Assembly (NCBI GenBank): GCA_002110485.1
Contig: MOWL01000089.1
Span: 682,001-746,000, forward strand
DNA: 64,000 nt
Direction: 5' to 3'
DNA from: Emergomyces orientalis
Taxonomy: Eukaryota > Ascomycota > Eurotiomycetes > Onygenales > Ajellomycetaceae
Part shown: positions 33,351-45,937 of the stretch, in pieces
Position numbering within the stretch: position 1 is the stretch's first letter
How the letters are laid out: each line of letters starts with the position of its first letter
The notes under the pieces: model-generated
The model's database searches: none
What the model was told of the DNA's origin: nothing
What the model saw: only the letters and a program-made list of their open reading frames with translations
Made by a program: the position numbers and the translations under genes

Positions 33351-35348
33351 TATGCCACTCTTTCGCTTTCTATATCTGACGCTACCTTCTCTTTATTTTT
33401 CTTTCCGGATGGTAATTTATGATGCCACATTTGCGCGGGTTTTCCCTCCCGTACCGGGCTTGCTCGTTTTTTCTGCTTTATTGCCTTGGGTTTTGACGGA
33501 TATTCCTTTCTCATTTGCATCAATAGGATTCCCCTACTTTCTCCCATCCGAATATCAGCTGCTACCGGGCCACTAATTATGTTCCTAGGGGGTGATAAAG
33601 GTCCGTCCTTCCCGTTCCTGCCCTTATTGATTAAATACCCTTTATTTCGAGTCCTTTTATCTAGGCCCTTGGGTCACACATGCGCATATTTTTCACTTTT
33701 TTTGGTCCCGGTTATTCTTCTCCTCGTTCACCCTTTTGCAAAAACCCCCCCCGACCATTCCGTCTAAATCTAGCCTTTCCCTTGCGGTTGGTTGCCTAGG
33801 CGAGCTTTTATGATACATGAGATAATTAGCATCGGCGAGCCTGCTCTGTTTCTGTTATTTTTATTCTTTTGGTCTTTGCTTTTATTATTATGCTTCTTTG
33901 TCTAGGATTTTTCATTTTTTTTCCTTCCCCTTTTTTTCTGTGGTTGATTAGATAGATACTAGTTCTTAGCAATTTGATCTCCTGTGCTTGGGAATAAGGC
34001 CGTACATGAATAGTAGTTTAATCAGCGCTCAGTTTCAATGTTCCTCAGTTAGATCTCAGTCTTCCGCCCGTCCTAATTTAATATTGCATACGGTACACTG
34101 GCGCTAATTTTGTAAAAGGGGGTAAAAAGGGGTTATTTTGGAAGCCATATCTTTTACCTGGGATAGGCTAGTGAGAGCTCAGGGCGACAACCGTTGGCTG
34201 GGCCCGCGGGTTCAGCGGGTTTAATACTAGTTAAGTGAACCCATGAGCAACGGTTTTGCTCTTCTCATTGTTTTGATAATCCTGGGTGTCACTTTTTTTC
34301 TTCTTTCTCTTGTTTTTTGTTTTCTTACTGCGCATACCCACCATTTATATCCCTTTCCAATAAAATAAGAACAAAAATAGCCGGCATTGTTAGTCTGACT
34401 TCACTGCCAGTTGCCCGACTTCGGGTTCCCTGGTAGTTGAAGACGAGGATGAACGCAGGACGAGTTACAAACAAAACACATACCCTGGGCCTCTGGCGCA
34501 AACTGCATCCGTCGCTATTAATAATTAGCATCCTTAAACCGCAAATCCTTTCAGTTTCAAATGCCAACTGGCAAAAGGCATGGCATGGTGCTCCGAGCGG
34601 CCACAGGGCTGGGATTAGACTTGGATATCCCGGTCTTATCTGACATCACATACATCCACCGGATGTGACATTGATGATGATGACAAGACAACAAAAGCAC
34701 GATGCTTGATTGTTTTCTTTGTTAATGGATTTAGCTTTTTATTACATGCCATACTGTACGGTTGAGTGCTAGGCTTGTCGGCCGGAAACTTGGGATGTTC
34801 CCTGGCTATTAATGGCGAAGTTTTGAGGGAGTGTGAGTGGGTTCTGTGCAGGCTACCGCAACTTTTTAACCTACATTGGAGTATAATGGAGAGAAGAAAA
34901 GGGAGAAGAAAAGGGAGAATTAGCTTTTTTTTTTTTTTTTTTTTGGCTTTTATATTTTCTCTCCAGATCCTTGGGCGGTATTCCCTTTTTATATCCTGCT
35001 GACGACGATGGGCCCCGACGACTCCACAAAACCCGCTGGGGTTCCCAATGCTATCAGCAATGCTTGGAGTTTGCACTTCCATTAAGGGGTGGGTTCCCGC
35101 CTTTCCTGCTCGGGCGGTGTCTATGTATCTATATAAAGTATAGCCACTGGCCACTGGAAGCGTTATTATTGATATATTTTCTATTGAAAATATTTTCTCT
35201 TCGCCCCTTCTCTTTTCAATTTACTTGCTTTCTTCTGTCTGAGTTGTTGCTCAGTCCAAAAGTAGGCCGCTTTTATGTGTCTTTTCCTTCTCGAAAGACC
35301 TTGTTATTGTTGTCCCAATAAAGGGGAACAGCCCTATACAGATCCATC
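33351..35348. other. Intergenic region of 2 kb
   Basis: 3' flank of the BTB-like gene and 5' flank of the inositol oxygenase pseudogene. Contains T-rich stretches (34926-34944) and a weak stem formed by CAACCGTTG at about 34188 and CAACGGTT at about 34246. No coding signal. Confidence 0.5.
35130..35139 (+). promoter_or_regulatory. TATA-like box of the inositol oxygenase locus
   Basis: TATATAAAG about 210 bp before the ATG at 35349, suggesting the promoter of the former gene is still recognisable. Confidence 0.4.
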
Positions 35349-36283
35349 ATGAGGGCACCGGATGCCATCGTCTCCGCGGCGTTCCAACGGAAAGATGGCC
35401 TAGCCCTCGAGGAGATGTCCGACAACGTTGATGAAGTCAACGTGCTCAAAGCCGCCTTCAAGAAAGAAAAGGGATTGTACGATGAGTCCGATTTTGACAA
35501 GGAAAAAGACAAATCCCAGTTCCGGCAATACGAAATCGCGTGCGAAAAAGTGAAACAGGTCTACCTCGAACAACACGAGAAGCAGACGGTCGCCTATAAC
35601 CTCAGGGCCCGCAACGACTTCCACGCAAACACCCGTGCCCAAATGGGTATTTGGGACGCTATAGAAAAATTAAACGCCCTTATTGATGACTCTGACTGAC
35701 CCTGACACGTCGCTCACACAGATCGAGCACTTATTACAGGCCGCCGAGGCTATCCGTCGCGATGGAAAGCCGCGCTGGATGCAGCCGACGGGCCTCATCC
35801 ATGACCTGGGAAAATTGCTGTATTTCTTTGGTGCGCAGGGCCGGTGGGATGTAGTCGGTGACACGTTCCCCGTCGGATGCGCCCTTGATGATCGTATCAT
35901 ATACCCGTCCGAGTCCTTCAAGAAGAATCCAGACTATGGCCATTATATATATGGGACAAAATATGGTATATACAGCCCCGGTTGCAGTCTGGATAATGTT
36001 ATGCTGTCCTGGGGACATGATGAGTATCTTTACAACATTGTGAAGGACCAGTCGCTACTCCCGCCTGAGGCGCTGGCGATCGTCCGTTACCATTCCTTTT
36101 ACGCCTGGCATACCTCGGGCGCTTATATGGATCTCATGGATGAGCATGATAAGGATATGCTTGAGGCTGTGAGGGCATTCAATCCGTAGGCTGTTTGTTC
36201 CTTTTCGTTTCTAATCTAGGGCATAGCCGTATTATCTCCATCTCATCGACGAGTTCTTCCCCCAGAAGGCTATCAGGTGGTAG
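35349..36283 (+). pseudogene. Myo-inositol oxygenase, apparently inactivated
   Basis: Myo-inositol oxygenase turns myo-inositol into D-glucuronate with a di-iron centre. The first 117 codons (35349-35699) match the N-terminal half of the enzyme, then the frame closes at TGA. The rest continues in another frame up to 36189. The break is at 35693-35700, where TGAC is present twice in tandem; one copy would keep the frame through ...DDSDPDTSL. The iron-binding segments are all present: GLIHDLGK, LSWGHDEY and RYHSFYAWH. The C-terminus is also ruined: after AFNP there is TAG where Tyr is usual, the following segment is shortened and scrambled, and the terminal stretch PYYLHLIDEFFPQ reappears at about 36230-36283 behind another TAG. 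Two independent lesions argue for a real pseudogene. A GT-AG splice at 36190 does not restore the frame. Confidence 0.8.
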
Positions 36284-37352
36284 CTTTCATTTGGGCCTCT
36301 TTTTCTCTTTTCTTTTTTTTTTTTCTTTTCGGGTTCGGTGGGAAATCTAACTTTTTTATCTAGCACGAAGAATAATTATGGCTTTTCACCAGCATTTCTT
36401 CTTGCCTGCCCCGCCATCAAATTGGCCTTTCATGCGCGCTTTGATTTTTAGGTACGAATCCAAATGTAGTATTCGGACCTTTTTGGTTTATGATATTTTT
36501 CTTTGATGGCCGGCCATCTAGGTAGCTAGGTTTTCCGTGCCAAACACTCCACTCCGCTCTTCAATTGTTCTTACATGTGTACAATAATATGGGATGATTT
36601 TATGGGATATGGAAGGAATAGAGGATCATTGCAAGGCTCGCTCTGTATGACATTCGAACGACTTTCTTTATCCACTGGCCTGGCCGGACATGGTTAGCTA
36701 AACACAATGTGTTTTATCATCTGATCAAAATAGATTCAAAATTGCCTGTATATCCTGGTCCTTCCTGCAGTTTAAATCGTCTGCCTCTTCTGCTGATTTT
36801 GTTCAATCTAGAGTAAGGCGAATACAGTTTCCTTTCTGCGAGAGTTTGTTGGGGTGGTACAACTGGAATTAAAACAAGGGTTGCAGACACCTCTGATTGA
36901 AATGGAATGTTGAAAATGGAGGGAAACAAGTAACCATGCACAATAATCCAATTCAGCCAAGCTTTATAAAAATATATTATGAGGACGTTTGGCAGATGTC
37001 AAAGCCAAGAGTCTGGATATGGAAAATATATTTATTGCAGCTGTTAAGGGCTTACCAAATGCGCACTGATAGGCTCCCACATATGACCCATTCAGCTAAT
37101 CTTCGTATCACCTTTGTTCTAGCACAAAATCTTCATATGAGAGATGGGAACGATAAGGAATAAAATGACTGTGTTCGTCCACTCCCAAAGTACTCAGCAA
37201 TAAAAAATTCAGAATAGGATCAGCTAATAGACTGTTCACATAATTTGGCCACCGCTTTTCAAACGATACCACTAACGGGACTTTTGGCTTCCGTTTCTTT
37301 CATGAAGCCCGATGCGTATGGCATACAGAGTAAACGGATAGTTCAAAGGTCC
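36284..37352. other. Intergenic between converging loci
   Basis: Downstream of the inositol oxygenase pseudogene and of the minus-strand methyltransferase. No coding signal or repeat found. Confidence 0.5.
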
Positions 37353-38564
37353 TCAATGTTTAATGGCCCTCATCCTGAATGCGAAGATTTTGGGAATCTC
37401 AGTGACATACCGCAAAGATCTGGGATCAATCTGTTGGCTAATGTTGTATTCCGTATCGAAATTAGGCTCTTCGAGAGCATCGAGAACTAGCCCAGAGCGG
37501 AGAAAAGGAGATAAAATCTCGTGTACGGGACGGTGGAACGTGTACTTTTTGAAATTGACCGGAGAGGTTGATTGTCCATAATTAGCAAATAAATCAGATA
37601 TTGATACAAGCAATATCAGCAGATGCGATAGGCTCCACTTCGCAAAGTTTATAATGATATATGCAATATGTATACCTGATAGGAAGGCTGCCCCTTCAAA
37701 GCTTCCGACTTGATTGGAGCCGGAGCATGGAGATATTGGGTTAGTTTAAGGCTGATGTGCTCTTCTTCGCGTCCTGTTTCTCGGCTATCCGCGTACTCGA
37801 TCACTCGCGTGGATCCCGCGGTTATGAAGGGATGGAGGAGCGTCGCGACAAATCTGGCAGCTTGAGTCACATAATAGGCACGCAGAGAAAAAAAAAAAAT
37901 AGAACTGGGCTGGAGCTCCCCACTGTCCTCCCTTTCTGCTTAAAGATTTTAAATTCCTATGAACTAAGAGATCAATAGCACCTACCGTCCGGTATTCTTC
38001 TTCAGTAGCTTTGGTAGAGCAGCTGCTAATGGTTCAAGGGTAGGGATATCCATGATGGCCATGTTCATTATGACGATATCGAATGAGCCCTCCTAGCCAT
38101 TCGAAAACACAAAGCATCATTTCAAGTGTTAGTTCAAGAGGCCGCTGAAGGATGGGAATATAGGACAGTGTTAAGAAAGAATGAAGTCCTACATCCGCTG
38201 TCTCCTTCGCTATGAATTTCTCGAAGTCCTCTGTGCTCGTGGCATCCAAAAGCTGGTACGATATGGAGTTGATATTTGCTCCGTTAGCATCAATCCCCCT
38301 GCGTCTCGCATGGTCTCGCATGGTCCGACTCCCGTCTGTCGCAATAGCGCGAGCACCCTTCGATGCCAGCCAGCGCGCGACAAGTCCGTTTCCTGTCGCA
38401 AGGTCCAACGCCCTATCACCAGGCTTCACGGCTGCCATGCGCTCAAGTGCAGGGAGTTCGACTATTTTATAATAGTCGTTGCCTTGGTCGCTCATTCCTT
38501 GGTCCCAGAAGCTGGCATTTGTCTCCCAGGCGGCGAGCGCCTCTGTATTTATTGGGTTCGTCAT
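37353..38564 (-). CDS. Class I SAM-dependent methyltransferase
   Basis: Four exons: 38564-38193, 38092-37986, 37853-37676 and 37544-37353, all with GT-AG introns (100, 132 and 131 nt); predicted 282 aa. Reading is continuous across every junction. Motif I, the SAM-binding loop, is ALDLATGNGLVARWL at about residues 42-56, followed by an acidic/Asp residue at the end of beta-2 (AIATDGS). Motif IV-like FDIVIMNMAIMDIP follows the first intron. The C-terminal FHRPVHEIL and GLVLDALEEP blocks are typical of a fungal methyltransferase group with Methyltransf_25/11-type domains. Substrate unknown. It is transcribed away from the Zn2Cys6 regulator next door, from a shared 536-bp promoter. Confidence 0.88.
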
Positions 38565-39100
38565 ACTGCGCAGCGTTCGAAGCCAGTTAGAAATTCCGGA
38601 TGCTGGGAAAGTCGAATGGACGTAGGCCTCTCTTTCAATCTGCACACGGTTTGAAGGGTAGACAACAGAGAGTGTACTCGAGACCTGTGCGACCAGGCAT
38701 TTATATTCGTTCCCTCCACTGGAAATTAACTAGCGGTTTGGGATTGTGTGAGTCATCTCGGAAAAGACACTAGCTGCAGCGAGGGACACAAAATCACTGT
38801 TCAAAACCCATGTTGCATTTTCGTGGGTTACCACCGTAGCAAGTCGCGGAGATACCCAATCTTTCCGAATTACACTCTTTGTTCAATTTCATCCTAATTG
38901 ACCCACTGTCGTAGTATTTGCACAGTTTTCTGTAGATGAATACAACCAGCATTAGCAGTTTTTATGCCACGTGATGGGTTAGTTATGTAATAGCAACAAC
39001 ACCCCAACATTGACCTGGTACGAAAGCCTATATTTAATTCTCACGAAACAATTATTCGATCAACACGAAAGCAACGGAATAGGAAAATACAATATTCCAT
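38565..39100. promoter_or_regulatory. Divergent promoter, methyltransferase and regulator
   Basis: 536 bp between two start codons pointing apart. AT-rich stretch GCCTATATTTAATTC at about 39026 lies 75 bp before the regulator's ATG. Shared control is likely from layout; no binding site was identified with confidence. Confidence 0.5.
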
Positions 39101-41355
39101 ATGACAAATGATGGAGACTTGTATGGCACGCCTCGCGAACGGCAGGGGGCCAAGGCCTGTACAAACTGCCACAATAAAAAGGTATAAGTTACACCGTTAA
39201 TCCAAGTATGCCGCCTCCGTTACACTTCACAGTAAAATTAATTTTTCTAGATTCGCTGCGATTTACCGACTGCCAATGGAACATGCTCAAATTGCCAGAG
39301 CCTGAATCAAGAATGCAAGTGAGTATATGCGAGCAGGATATCTCATCTACAAGTTCAGCGCTGATTGTGTAGGCCACACATTCGAAAGCGACGGCGAAGG
39401 GTGGATTCCTCAGAGCGTCGTCGCATTACATCTCATAGAGCGTCAGCGGTGTCGTTGACTTCTATATATCCAGCTAAACCCCCAGCTCGAATGATAGAAA
39501 ATACGTTAGTTGATTCTCCAGATTCTACCAAGCCACCCAGGCCAAGGGAATCGCGTGCAGTGAGCTATGCAAGCCCTTCCACCAGCTATCTTGGCAGAAG
39601 CGAGTACATTTCCAGCATCGTTCCCATTGACGAGGAAGATGCACGGAAATACCATGTCGAACATGATGATGCTGCTCCTTCTGAAGCGTATCAAAAGTTC
39701 CTCCGAGAACTTCGGGCTTTTGATCTTCCGCCCCGTTCGGTACGGGACAGTTTGATTACGAATTTTCTAGAGCGATGTCACCCTTGGATGCCCATCGTGG
39801 ACAATATAGTTATAGAACGTGATGACACGTCTGAAACATCTATGCTCCTTTTGCAAGCCATATTCGTTGCCGGGAGCAAAGTATCTACAGCGCCACATGC
39901 TCAAAGCCTCGGGGAAGAGTTTTATCGTCGTGCCAAGGCCTTATACTACTCTGATTTTGAGAAAGATCCGTTAGTAGTTATTCAAGCAATATGTCTCTTA
40001 CAGTGGTGGAATCCTAGTGGTGCTGAGCATATCTCGCGAGATGCGAGCACGTTTTGGCTTCATATGGGTGTTGCGCTAGCCCATCAGATCGGGCTTCATC
40101 GTGATCCATCACCTAGCCAACCAGATGCTGGTTTTCGTCGAAGACTATGGTGGACACTTTTTGTATGACCTCCATTTATTTTGCGCTGCTAGGAGTTTTT
40201 TGGTTACTAATTTCTGTTCTGTTTTAGACCCGAGATTGTATGATATCAGCAAGCCATGGTCGCCCAAGAGCCATTTCAAATAAAGACTTTGACGTTCGCC
40301 CACCGACGTTGGAAGACTTTCCAGGCGACAAGGAGGATGCACGACTTTTCATGACATATGTAGAAATTTCGTCCATTCTCGGGGACCTCACGGAGCATTC
40401 CTTCCGTGGGACTCTTGGTCGCTCGAGTCGTACGTCGATTGAGCACAGACTATTCCGTTGGATGAGCGAGCTCCCACTTCAGTTTCACTTGCATGATCGG
40501 AGAACGGGTCGACTCTGTCCATACAATTTCAAAGCACGACAATTGCATATTCCCTATTTCACAGCGCTTTCCATATTATTTCGACCCACTGTTATGGACA
40601 CTCCTCCCTCGGTTGCTCCGGTTTTGTCCTCTTCGTTTGTTGTGGGTATATACGAGGACTTTCTAGCGCGTGGAGAAATACCCCTTCTTGCGCCTGTATT
40701 TATATTCCATCTACTCGCTGCTGCCCTTGCCGAGGTAGCATGCCACAACTATCCTTTACTTTGGGCCAAAACAGAAAAAGAGTTTAACGTTATAAACCAC
40801 GCTTTGAATGAATTTGCACACAGATTCCCGTCAGCCCTTGGTGCCCAGAGGGTTGTGAAAGGTGTGACAGCAGCAGTTCAAAAGCAGCAATCTCAACGTC
40901 CTTCCTTCGAACTCTCGGTTTCGGAAAACCAGTTCCAGTTCTTCGATTTTTTCGGACCCGACCTTTGCTCGAAATGGGATCTTGTATACGGACTCAGATA
41001 CGATTCTCAACGAAAGAACGCCATTTACAAGGAATCGCCCCGCCATGCCCCAGCCCCAGCCCGTATGCAAGACGAAAATAACGACGGTGATTTGAACGCC
41101 GATGACTTTGCCGCTGCAGGGTTGATTAGCCTACAAGATCCAAAGAAGTCGTCTACTGCCACTGTGCCTTCAACGCAACCGCTACCCGAGAACGAATCAG
41201 GGTTTATAGCTGGCGAAGATTTACGAAGATTTTCGATTGACCCCCCAGGCCTTCCGTTCTCGACTAGTAGTTTGATTGATCCTGTTGGGAACTGGATGTT
41301 GAACGATTGGATGACGGATTTGACATACTGGGATTCTATGCCGAATAACCTCTAG
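39101..41355 (+). CDS. Zn2Cys6 transcription factor, fungal-specific domain
   Basis: Four exons: 39101-39181, 39251-39318, 39373-40162 and 40228-41355; predicted 688 aa. The DNA-binding zinc cluster is split by the first intron: CTNCHNKK joins to IRCDLPTANGTCSNCQSLNQEC, giving CX2CX6CX8CX2CX6C. A basic linker follows (HIRKRRRRV). The fungal-specific transcription factor domain spans about residues 140-400, with FLERCHPWMPIVD, AICLLQWW and the signature HQIGLHRDPS...RRLWWTLFTRDCMISASHGRP, which crosses the third intron. Sequence character recalls the Ctf1/FarA-type regulators of fatty acid and cutin use, but this is only a resemblance. Divergent from the methyltransferase gene, which is the obvious candidate target. 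Confidence 0.93.
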
Positions 41356-42796
41356 CTGATTTTGGATGTATTATACAAAACATTTTTTTACCCACACCAG
41401 TCGCCGCGTCAACGAGGAATAAATATAGGGAAAGGTTCCCTTTTCGCTCTCGAAATGACAATCGTTCCTTTACCCAGATCCTTACCATGATTCCTACCTT
41501 GGTTAATGGGTTTTTCGGCTTAGGCCCTGGTGTTAATAGCCTGCTGGCCTGTGATATTCTTCGCTAGATCTGCTCCTAAGACGTTCGCGTGGCCTCCTTC
41601 CTTTCCCCACACCGCTGAGCCCCCCTGTTTCGCCACTTTGCGGCCTTGTCTCTGTTGCGTAAATTAACAGATATGCCCGTAAATCGCAGAAGCTGTGACC
41701 GGGTTTCTGCTATTACATTGACATCGGCCTTCGCATTTTGTCCATAAGTCTCTTAAATCTCTATCTATCCACTTTATCCCAAAACGGTTTGGAACTGGAG
41801 TGGCCTCCATTGATTTTCCTACCCTATAGCCGTACATTTGTTGCCACCAAAAGAAAATAATGAGCAACTGAGCTGAAATACATACAGAGCGTGCTATCGG
41901 AGAGCAGCTTGGTTATGGTACCACACAGCCACGGAGTTGATTGGTGGTCATCGCATCAGAACGCCCTTTATATTGATCATGATTTAAGTTCTTGGTCCGC
42001 CATTAGCTGCAGTACTTATCCTACGAGACCGATACAAACCATGGCCCGCGCTATTTATGTTCCAGCAAATTTCAGAAAAGGGGGGAGAAATCACGTGACT
42101 GTACTCCTTGAACGCCAACTTCATTCTATCACAGAGACCCCGGTTGTTGATTTTGGTGTTGAGCAAAACAATTCCCAAATACCAGCCCTAATTGAGCTTT
42201 TCAGGGGATCCCTACTTACGATGATGAGAAGCTTGTTTTGAAGGACGTCATATAACCCCTGGGGCTTCGTCACTGACGAATGCTGATGTGCACGCCCGTT
42301 GGCCTCTAGCGTAACATACGAAGCCAAGTAAAAATGCCTAATAAAAGATAATCCAGACTGAACAGCTGCAGTTGGCTTATTATCAATCGGCTCGCCCGTA
42401 TCATCTCCGACAACCGCCATCGAGCTTCACCGAGGCCTCCAAGATGATTATGAGTTTTACTACAAAAGCAGCCGAAAACGTGTACTGCTCTTTTACATTT
42501 TCCCTTTTTAAGCTCAAGTTCAACATTATTTGATATTTAGGCTTCTCTTCGCTTTTTTTCAACATTATCTCCTCTGGGTTCTTTTCGGTTTGTCCCCGAT
42601 CGTCCAATTTAGCACGTCGAATTTCAATGCAGTCGTTGCTAAGTTCCACACTACATCGTCCAAGCCATCGCTTGTCATCAGATAACACTAACCCAATGAC
42701 CCAACTCATCCCCAAGTCTCTGTGCTAAAGACTTTCCCTCTTCGAGGGTAACTACCCACAAGTTCCTAGGAATATCCGCCCTGAGCCCAATAACTC
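41356..42796. other. Intergenic region
   Basis: 3' flank of the regulator gene and spacer. Open stretches here are short, lack a domain and show no codon pattern. No repeat found. Confidence 0.45.
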
Positions 42797-43241
42797 TTAT
42801 GGTGATTTCCTCCCTTCGACCCCTTCAATGACCTTTTCATAAATAGGAGTGAGCATCGTGAAAGTGTCCCTATCGGCAACATCATAACGAAGGATCAATG
42901 TAGACACATGGTCCCCTCCTCCGTGACGAGAGCAAGTCGGCCCAAAAGGGTCAAAGTTGATTCTATAGAGTGTCCTATTTACTCTGATTCCTCTCTCATA
43001 GAATGACCCATAAGGATCGTATTCGAATGTAGCCGGGGTGCAAAATTGTTTACCAAATTAGCGTGTATAAAAGTATAGCCGCAGCCTTTGCATGAACGAA
43101 ATAGGATGACCTGAGGTTGAGAGATGGGACATACTTGGAATATATATCAAACGAGAACGTTAACTCACACTCCAAACGAGTCGCTTCCCACCGGCCTGAT
43201 CCAAACCAGCCACAGTAACTTTGATTTCTATAAGATCTTAG
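42797..43241 (-). pseudogene. Possible gene relic, family unknown
   Basis: Two coding-like blocks on the minus strand without an ATG. One, 43057-42797, is open for 87 codons and reads like a folded protein (DPYGSFYERGIRVNRTLYRI, then GGGDHVSTLILRYDV) before TAA. The other, just upstream, carries EIKVTVAGLDQAGGKRLVWS at about 43225-43160 and runs directly into GTGAGT, a strong donor sequence; its 5' side is stopped by TAA at 43239-43241, and a Pro-rich stretch continues in the same frame beyond it. No acceptor joins the blocks cleanly. I do not recognise the family; this could equally be chance. Confidence 0.25.
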
Positions 43242-44095
43242 GGAGTGCTGGAGGTGGAATTATCGATAGCGTCTTCAGGGGCTGGTTTGGTGCGGGGCGG
43301 GGGAGGATTCGGAAGTCTCAAATAAAAGCTTCGGCGAAATAATGGCCAATGTAATTATTTCGAGGTTCTGCTTCATTTGATGGAATCAATCATTAAATAA
43401 TTAAATAACAATAGAGCCGTCCGATATGAAAACAATGTGAAATGTCCTTGGCGGAGGGTAGAGCGGAATTCCGCCGGTTATTGATAAGGAACCAGGAGTT
43501 TATGTTTATGAATGGTTTGGGGTATGAGCCACACCATTCGCTCATTCTTCCTAACCACCCTAACAGTTGCGAGATTGAATCGTAATGCTACCTTTCTCTA
43601 CAGTGCCAGGGACATCAGCCACAAACAGTAAACATTCAGAATTAGAAGAGATGAGTCGTTGTCACTTGTCGTTGTATTTTGTTGGGTACTATAATGTCGG
43701 TGTGCAGTAGAATACGCAGGCTGGCGAAAAATGTGTTAACATAAGTCGTAGCTGAGATCTCCTAATACATACACGTACATGTACAGGTCTCAAAAAAGCG
43801 ATTTATATTCTTCTATTTAATTTCTTTGTTTATGCTGTGTCGTGTTGTTGTTGTTGTTGGTATAAATACGGCGGACGCCAAGATCTCTCTCTCGTTCTGT
43901 AACTATTTCAACCGAGGCTAAACTGAGCTTCCTCAATCCCGCATCAACCCCCAGACAGATCTTTTTGCATCGAAAGCTATTCATTTCCCCGGATTTTTCA
44001 GCCCCCCAGCCATCTATTTCCGTCAGTTTATCAGCATTTACAGGCGTAGCCAGAGTTATGCATCATATGTCACAGAAGCTACTGTTACCGCAATA
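43242..44095. other. Intergenic, 5' flank of the TMEM135-like gene
   Basis: AT-rich, with a GTT trinucleotide run at about 43843-43860. The sequence from about 43880 to 44095 looks like the leader of the gene at 44096. Confidence 0.5.
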
Positions 44096-45937
44096 ATGGC
44101 TTCTCGCCCCGAATCAACGCCTCAGCCAGGCTCTCCGGACACGGCCAACCCCATCCTCCGCAACGCCCTTCGCATTTCCCTCTCCGCATCAGAGTACAAA
44201 TTACTCCATGAGAAACTCGTAAAGCGGCTACCTCCCGGCATCCAGAATCGAACCTTGGAGCCTACTGCCTTTAGAGAAATTGTTAAATCGCAGAATAAAT
44301 ACAATGAAGCTGCTATCCGGGCCTCGCTGCGCGTCCTCCTGGCCACCGGAGCAGGTATGAAGCTTTTTGCGTATATATCACAAAAGCTGGCAGCAAGAAA
44401 GGCCCCAAATGCCCCGTAAGCCAATTGCTAGAATCCCTGTAAAGCGAGGTGAAAACGGAGTCATGTCTAACTTATAAAAAAAAAAAAATGACAGTAAACC
44501 TCCCAAAGTTCCGTTCCGCCATTCTCCCGCCTTTCGCCTCTCAGCTGCGCTATCTCTAACCCTCCTCTTACACCGTCTTCTGCGCCGATTTTTTCTCCGA
44601 TTGCGCGCAAATTTGCGAACGGATGATGCACGTCCATTTCGTGAGCGTAATCCTCGAATTTCTCGAGTTTTGACGTCTAAATATGCGCCCGCGATTGGTT
44701 CCAGTTTGGCGGGGTTTGCCCTGGGTGTTTACCCACAAAGCCAACTTCGCCTCACACTGGCAATTTATATGTCAACACGGAGCTTGGAATTTTTGTTTAA
44801 TGAGCTGGATGCGGAAGGGTGGTTCAAGAATCGGCCGTGGTGGTTTGGAAGTTGGCTGTTGATGCCGGTTTCCTTTGCGCAATTGTTCCATGCGTTCGTA
44901 TTCGATCGGGATGCCGAGCCGAAGGTATGTCCCGGATCTAGATATCAACATCCACTATTTGATGTGTTGAACAATGATAACGCTGACTGTATCCTAGTGG
45001 TTCGGTGACTTTATATTTAAATTTACCCCCGGGCACATCCACCCGCGACCGGGGAGCTTCCCCGCGGACCGACATTGGCCAGACCAATATGAAACCGTTG
45101 ACGCGCTAGCTAAAATCTCCGAATTGAAATGGCCGTATGTCCCCCATGCCCATCAAATTCAATACCAAAAACTCTCTTTTTAACTAACCACATCCTTATG
45201 ACAGCGCCTTTACCTCCCCAATCCTCCACCCTTCAAACCCCAAAATTCTCCCAGACTCCCTCCAATCCATATCCGCCATAACCTCCCCCGCTCACCCTTC
45301 CATCGCCTCCCTATCCTGTGCCCTCCTCCACCCCAAATGCCCCTCCTGCCTAACCGCCTCCCTCCACCAAAACCTCCTCTCCATCCCCCTCCTCGCCCGT
45401 TTCCTCACAAAGGTATACCTAGTCCTCGCCCTCCTGAAATTCAAAACTTTCCTCACACGCCCCATCCTCGCCACAAATGCCCTCTGCACGAAAATCCTCT
45501 CTAGGACCGCCGTCCTCTCCGCCGCCCTGGGAGCTTCCTGGGGTAGCGTGTGCCTGTTTAACTCCTTCCTCCCCCGCTCCTTACTGCCCACACAACGCTT
45601 TTACCTCAGTGGCGCTCTGGGCGGGTTGCCATTTGCCTTCTTGGCTGGTGACGGCAATCGGTCTCTGTTCCTCTATTTCTTCCGTGTAGCGGTTGACTCT
45701 GCTTGGAAAGTTGGGACGAAGCGTGGGGTATGGCGCGGCTGGAAGGGAGGGGATCTGTTTGTGTTTGTTGCGTCGTGGGCGCTTATTGGGGCGTTGCTGG
45801 AGAAAAATCCCAGTACTGTTGACGGGGCGGGTTTGAGGAAGGTTTTTGGGTGGTTGCGGGGTGATGGGTTTGTGGACCTGGTTGAGGCGGCCGGTGCGAA
45901 GAAGAAGGGGAAGAAGGCTGCTCATGCTGTGGAGTGA
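44096..45937 (+). CDS. TMEM135-like multi-pass membrane protein
   Basis: Four exons: 44096-44415, 44495-44924, 44998-45134 and 45205-45937; introns of 79, 73 and 70 nt, all GT-AG; predicted 539 aa. Reading is continuous over each junction. Hydrophobic helices include about residues 170-190 (IGSSLAGFALGVYPQ), 210-250, and several in the last exon (SLLPTQRFYLSGALGGLPFAFLAGDG; LFVFVASWALIGALLE). The Cys-rich, His-Pro segment CALLHPKCPSC resembles the N-terminal Cys-rich domain of TMEM135, a peroxisomal and mitochondrial-dynamics protein. The C-terminus is Lys-rich (KKKGKKA). Similarity is from pattern and topology, so the family call is moderate. Confidence 0.75.

Noticed and set aside
34143..34260. 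Possible structured RNA or snoRNA
   Set aside because: The inverted match is short and no box C/D or H/ACA arrangement is clear.
35687..35712. An intron explaining the inositol oxygenase frame change
   Set aside because: Only 4 nt separate the frames and they are a tandem copy of TGAC; no intron is that short.
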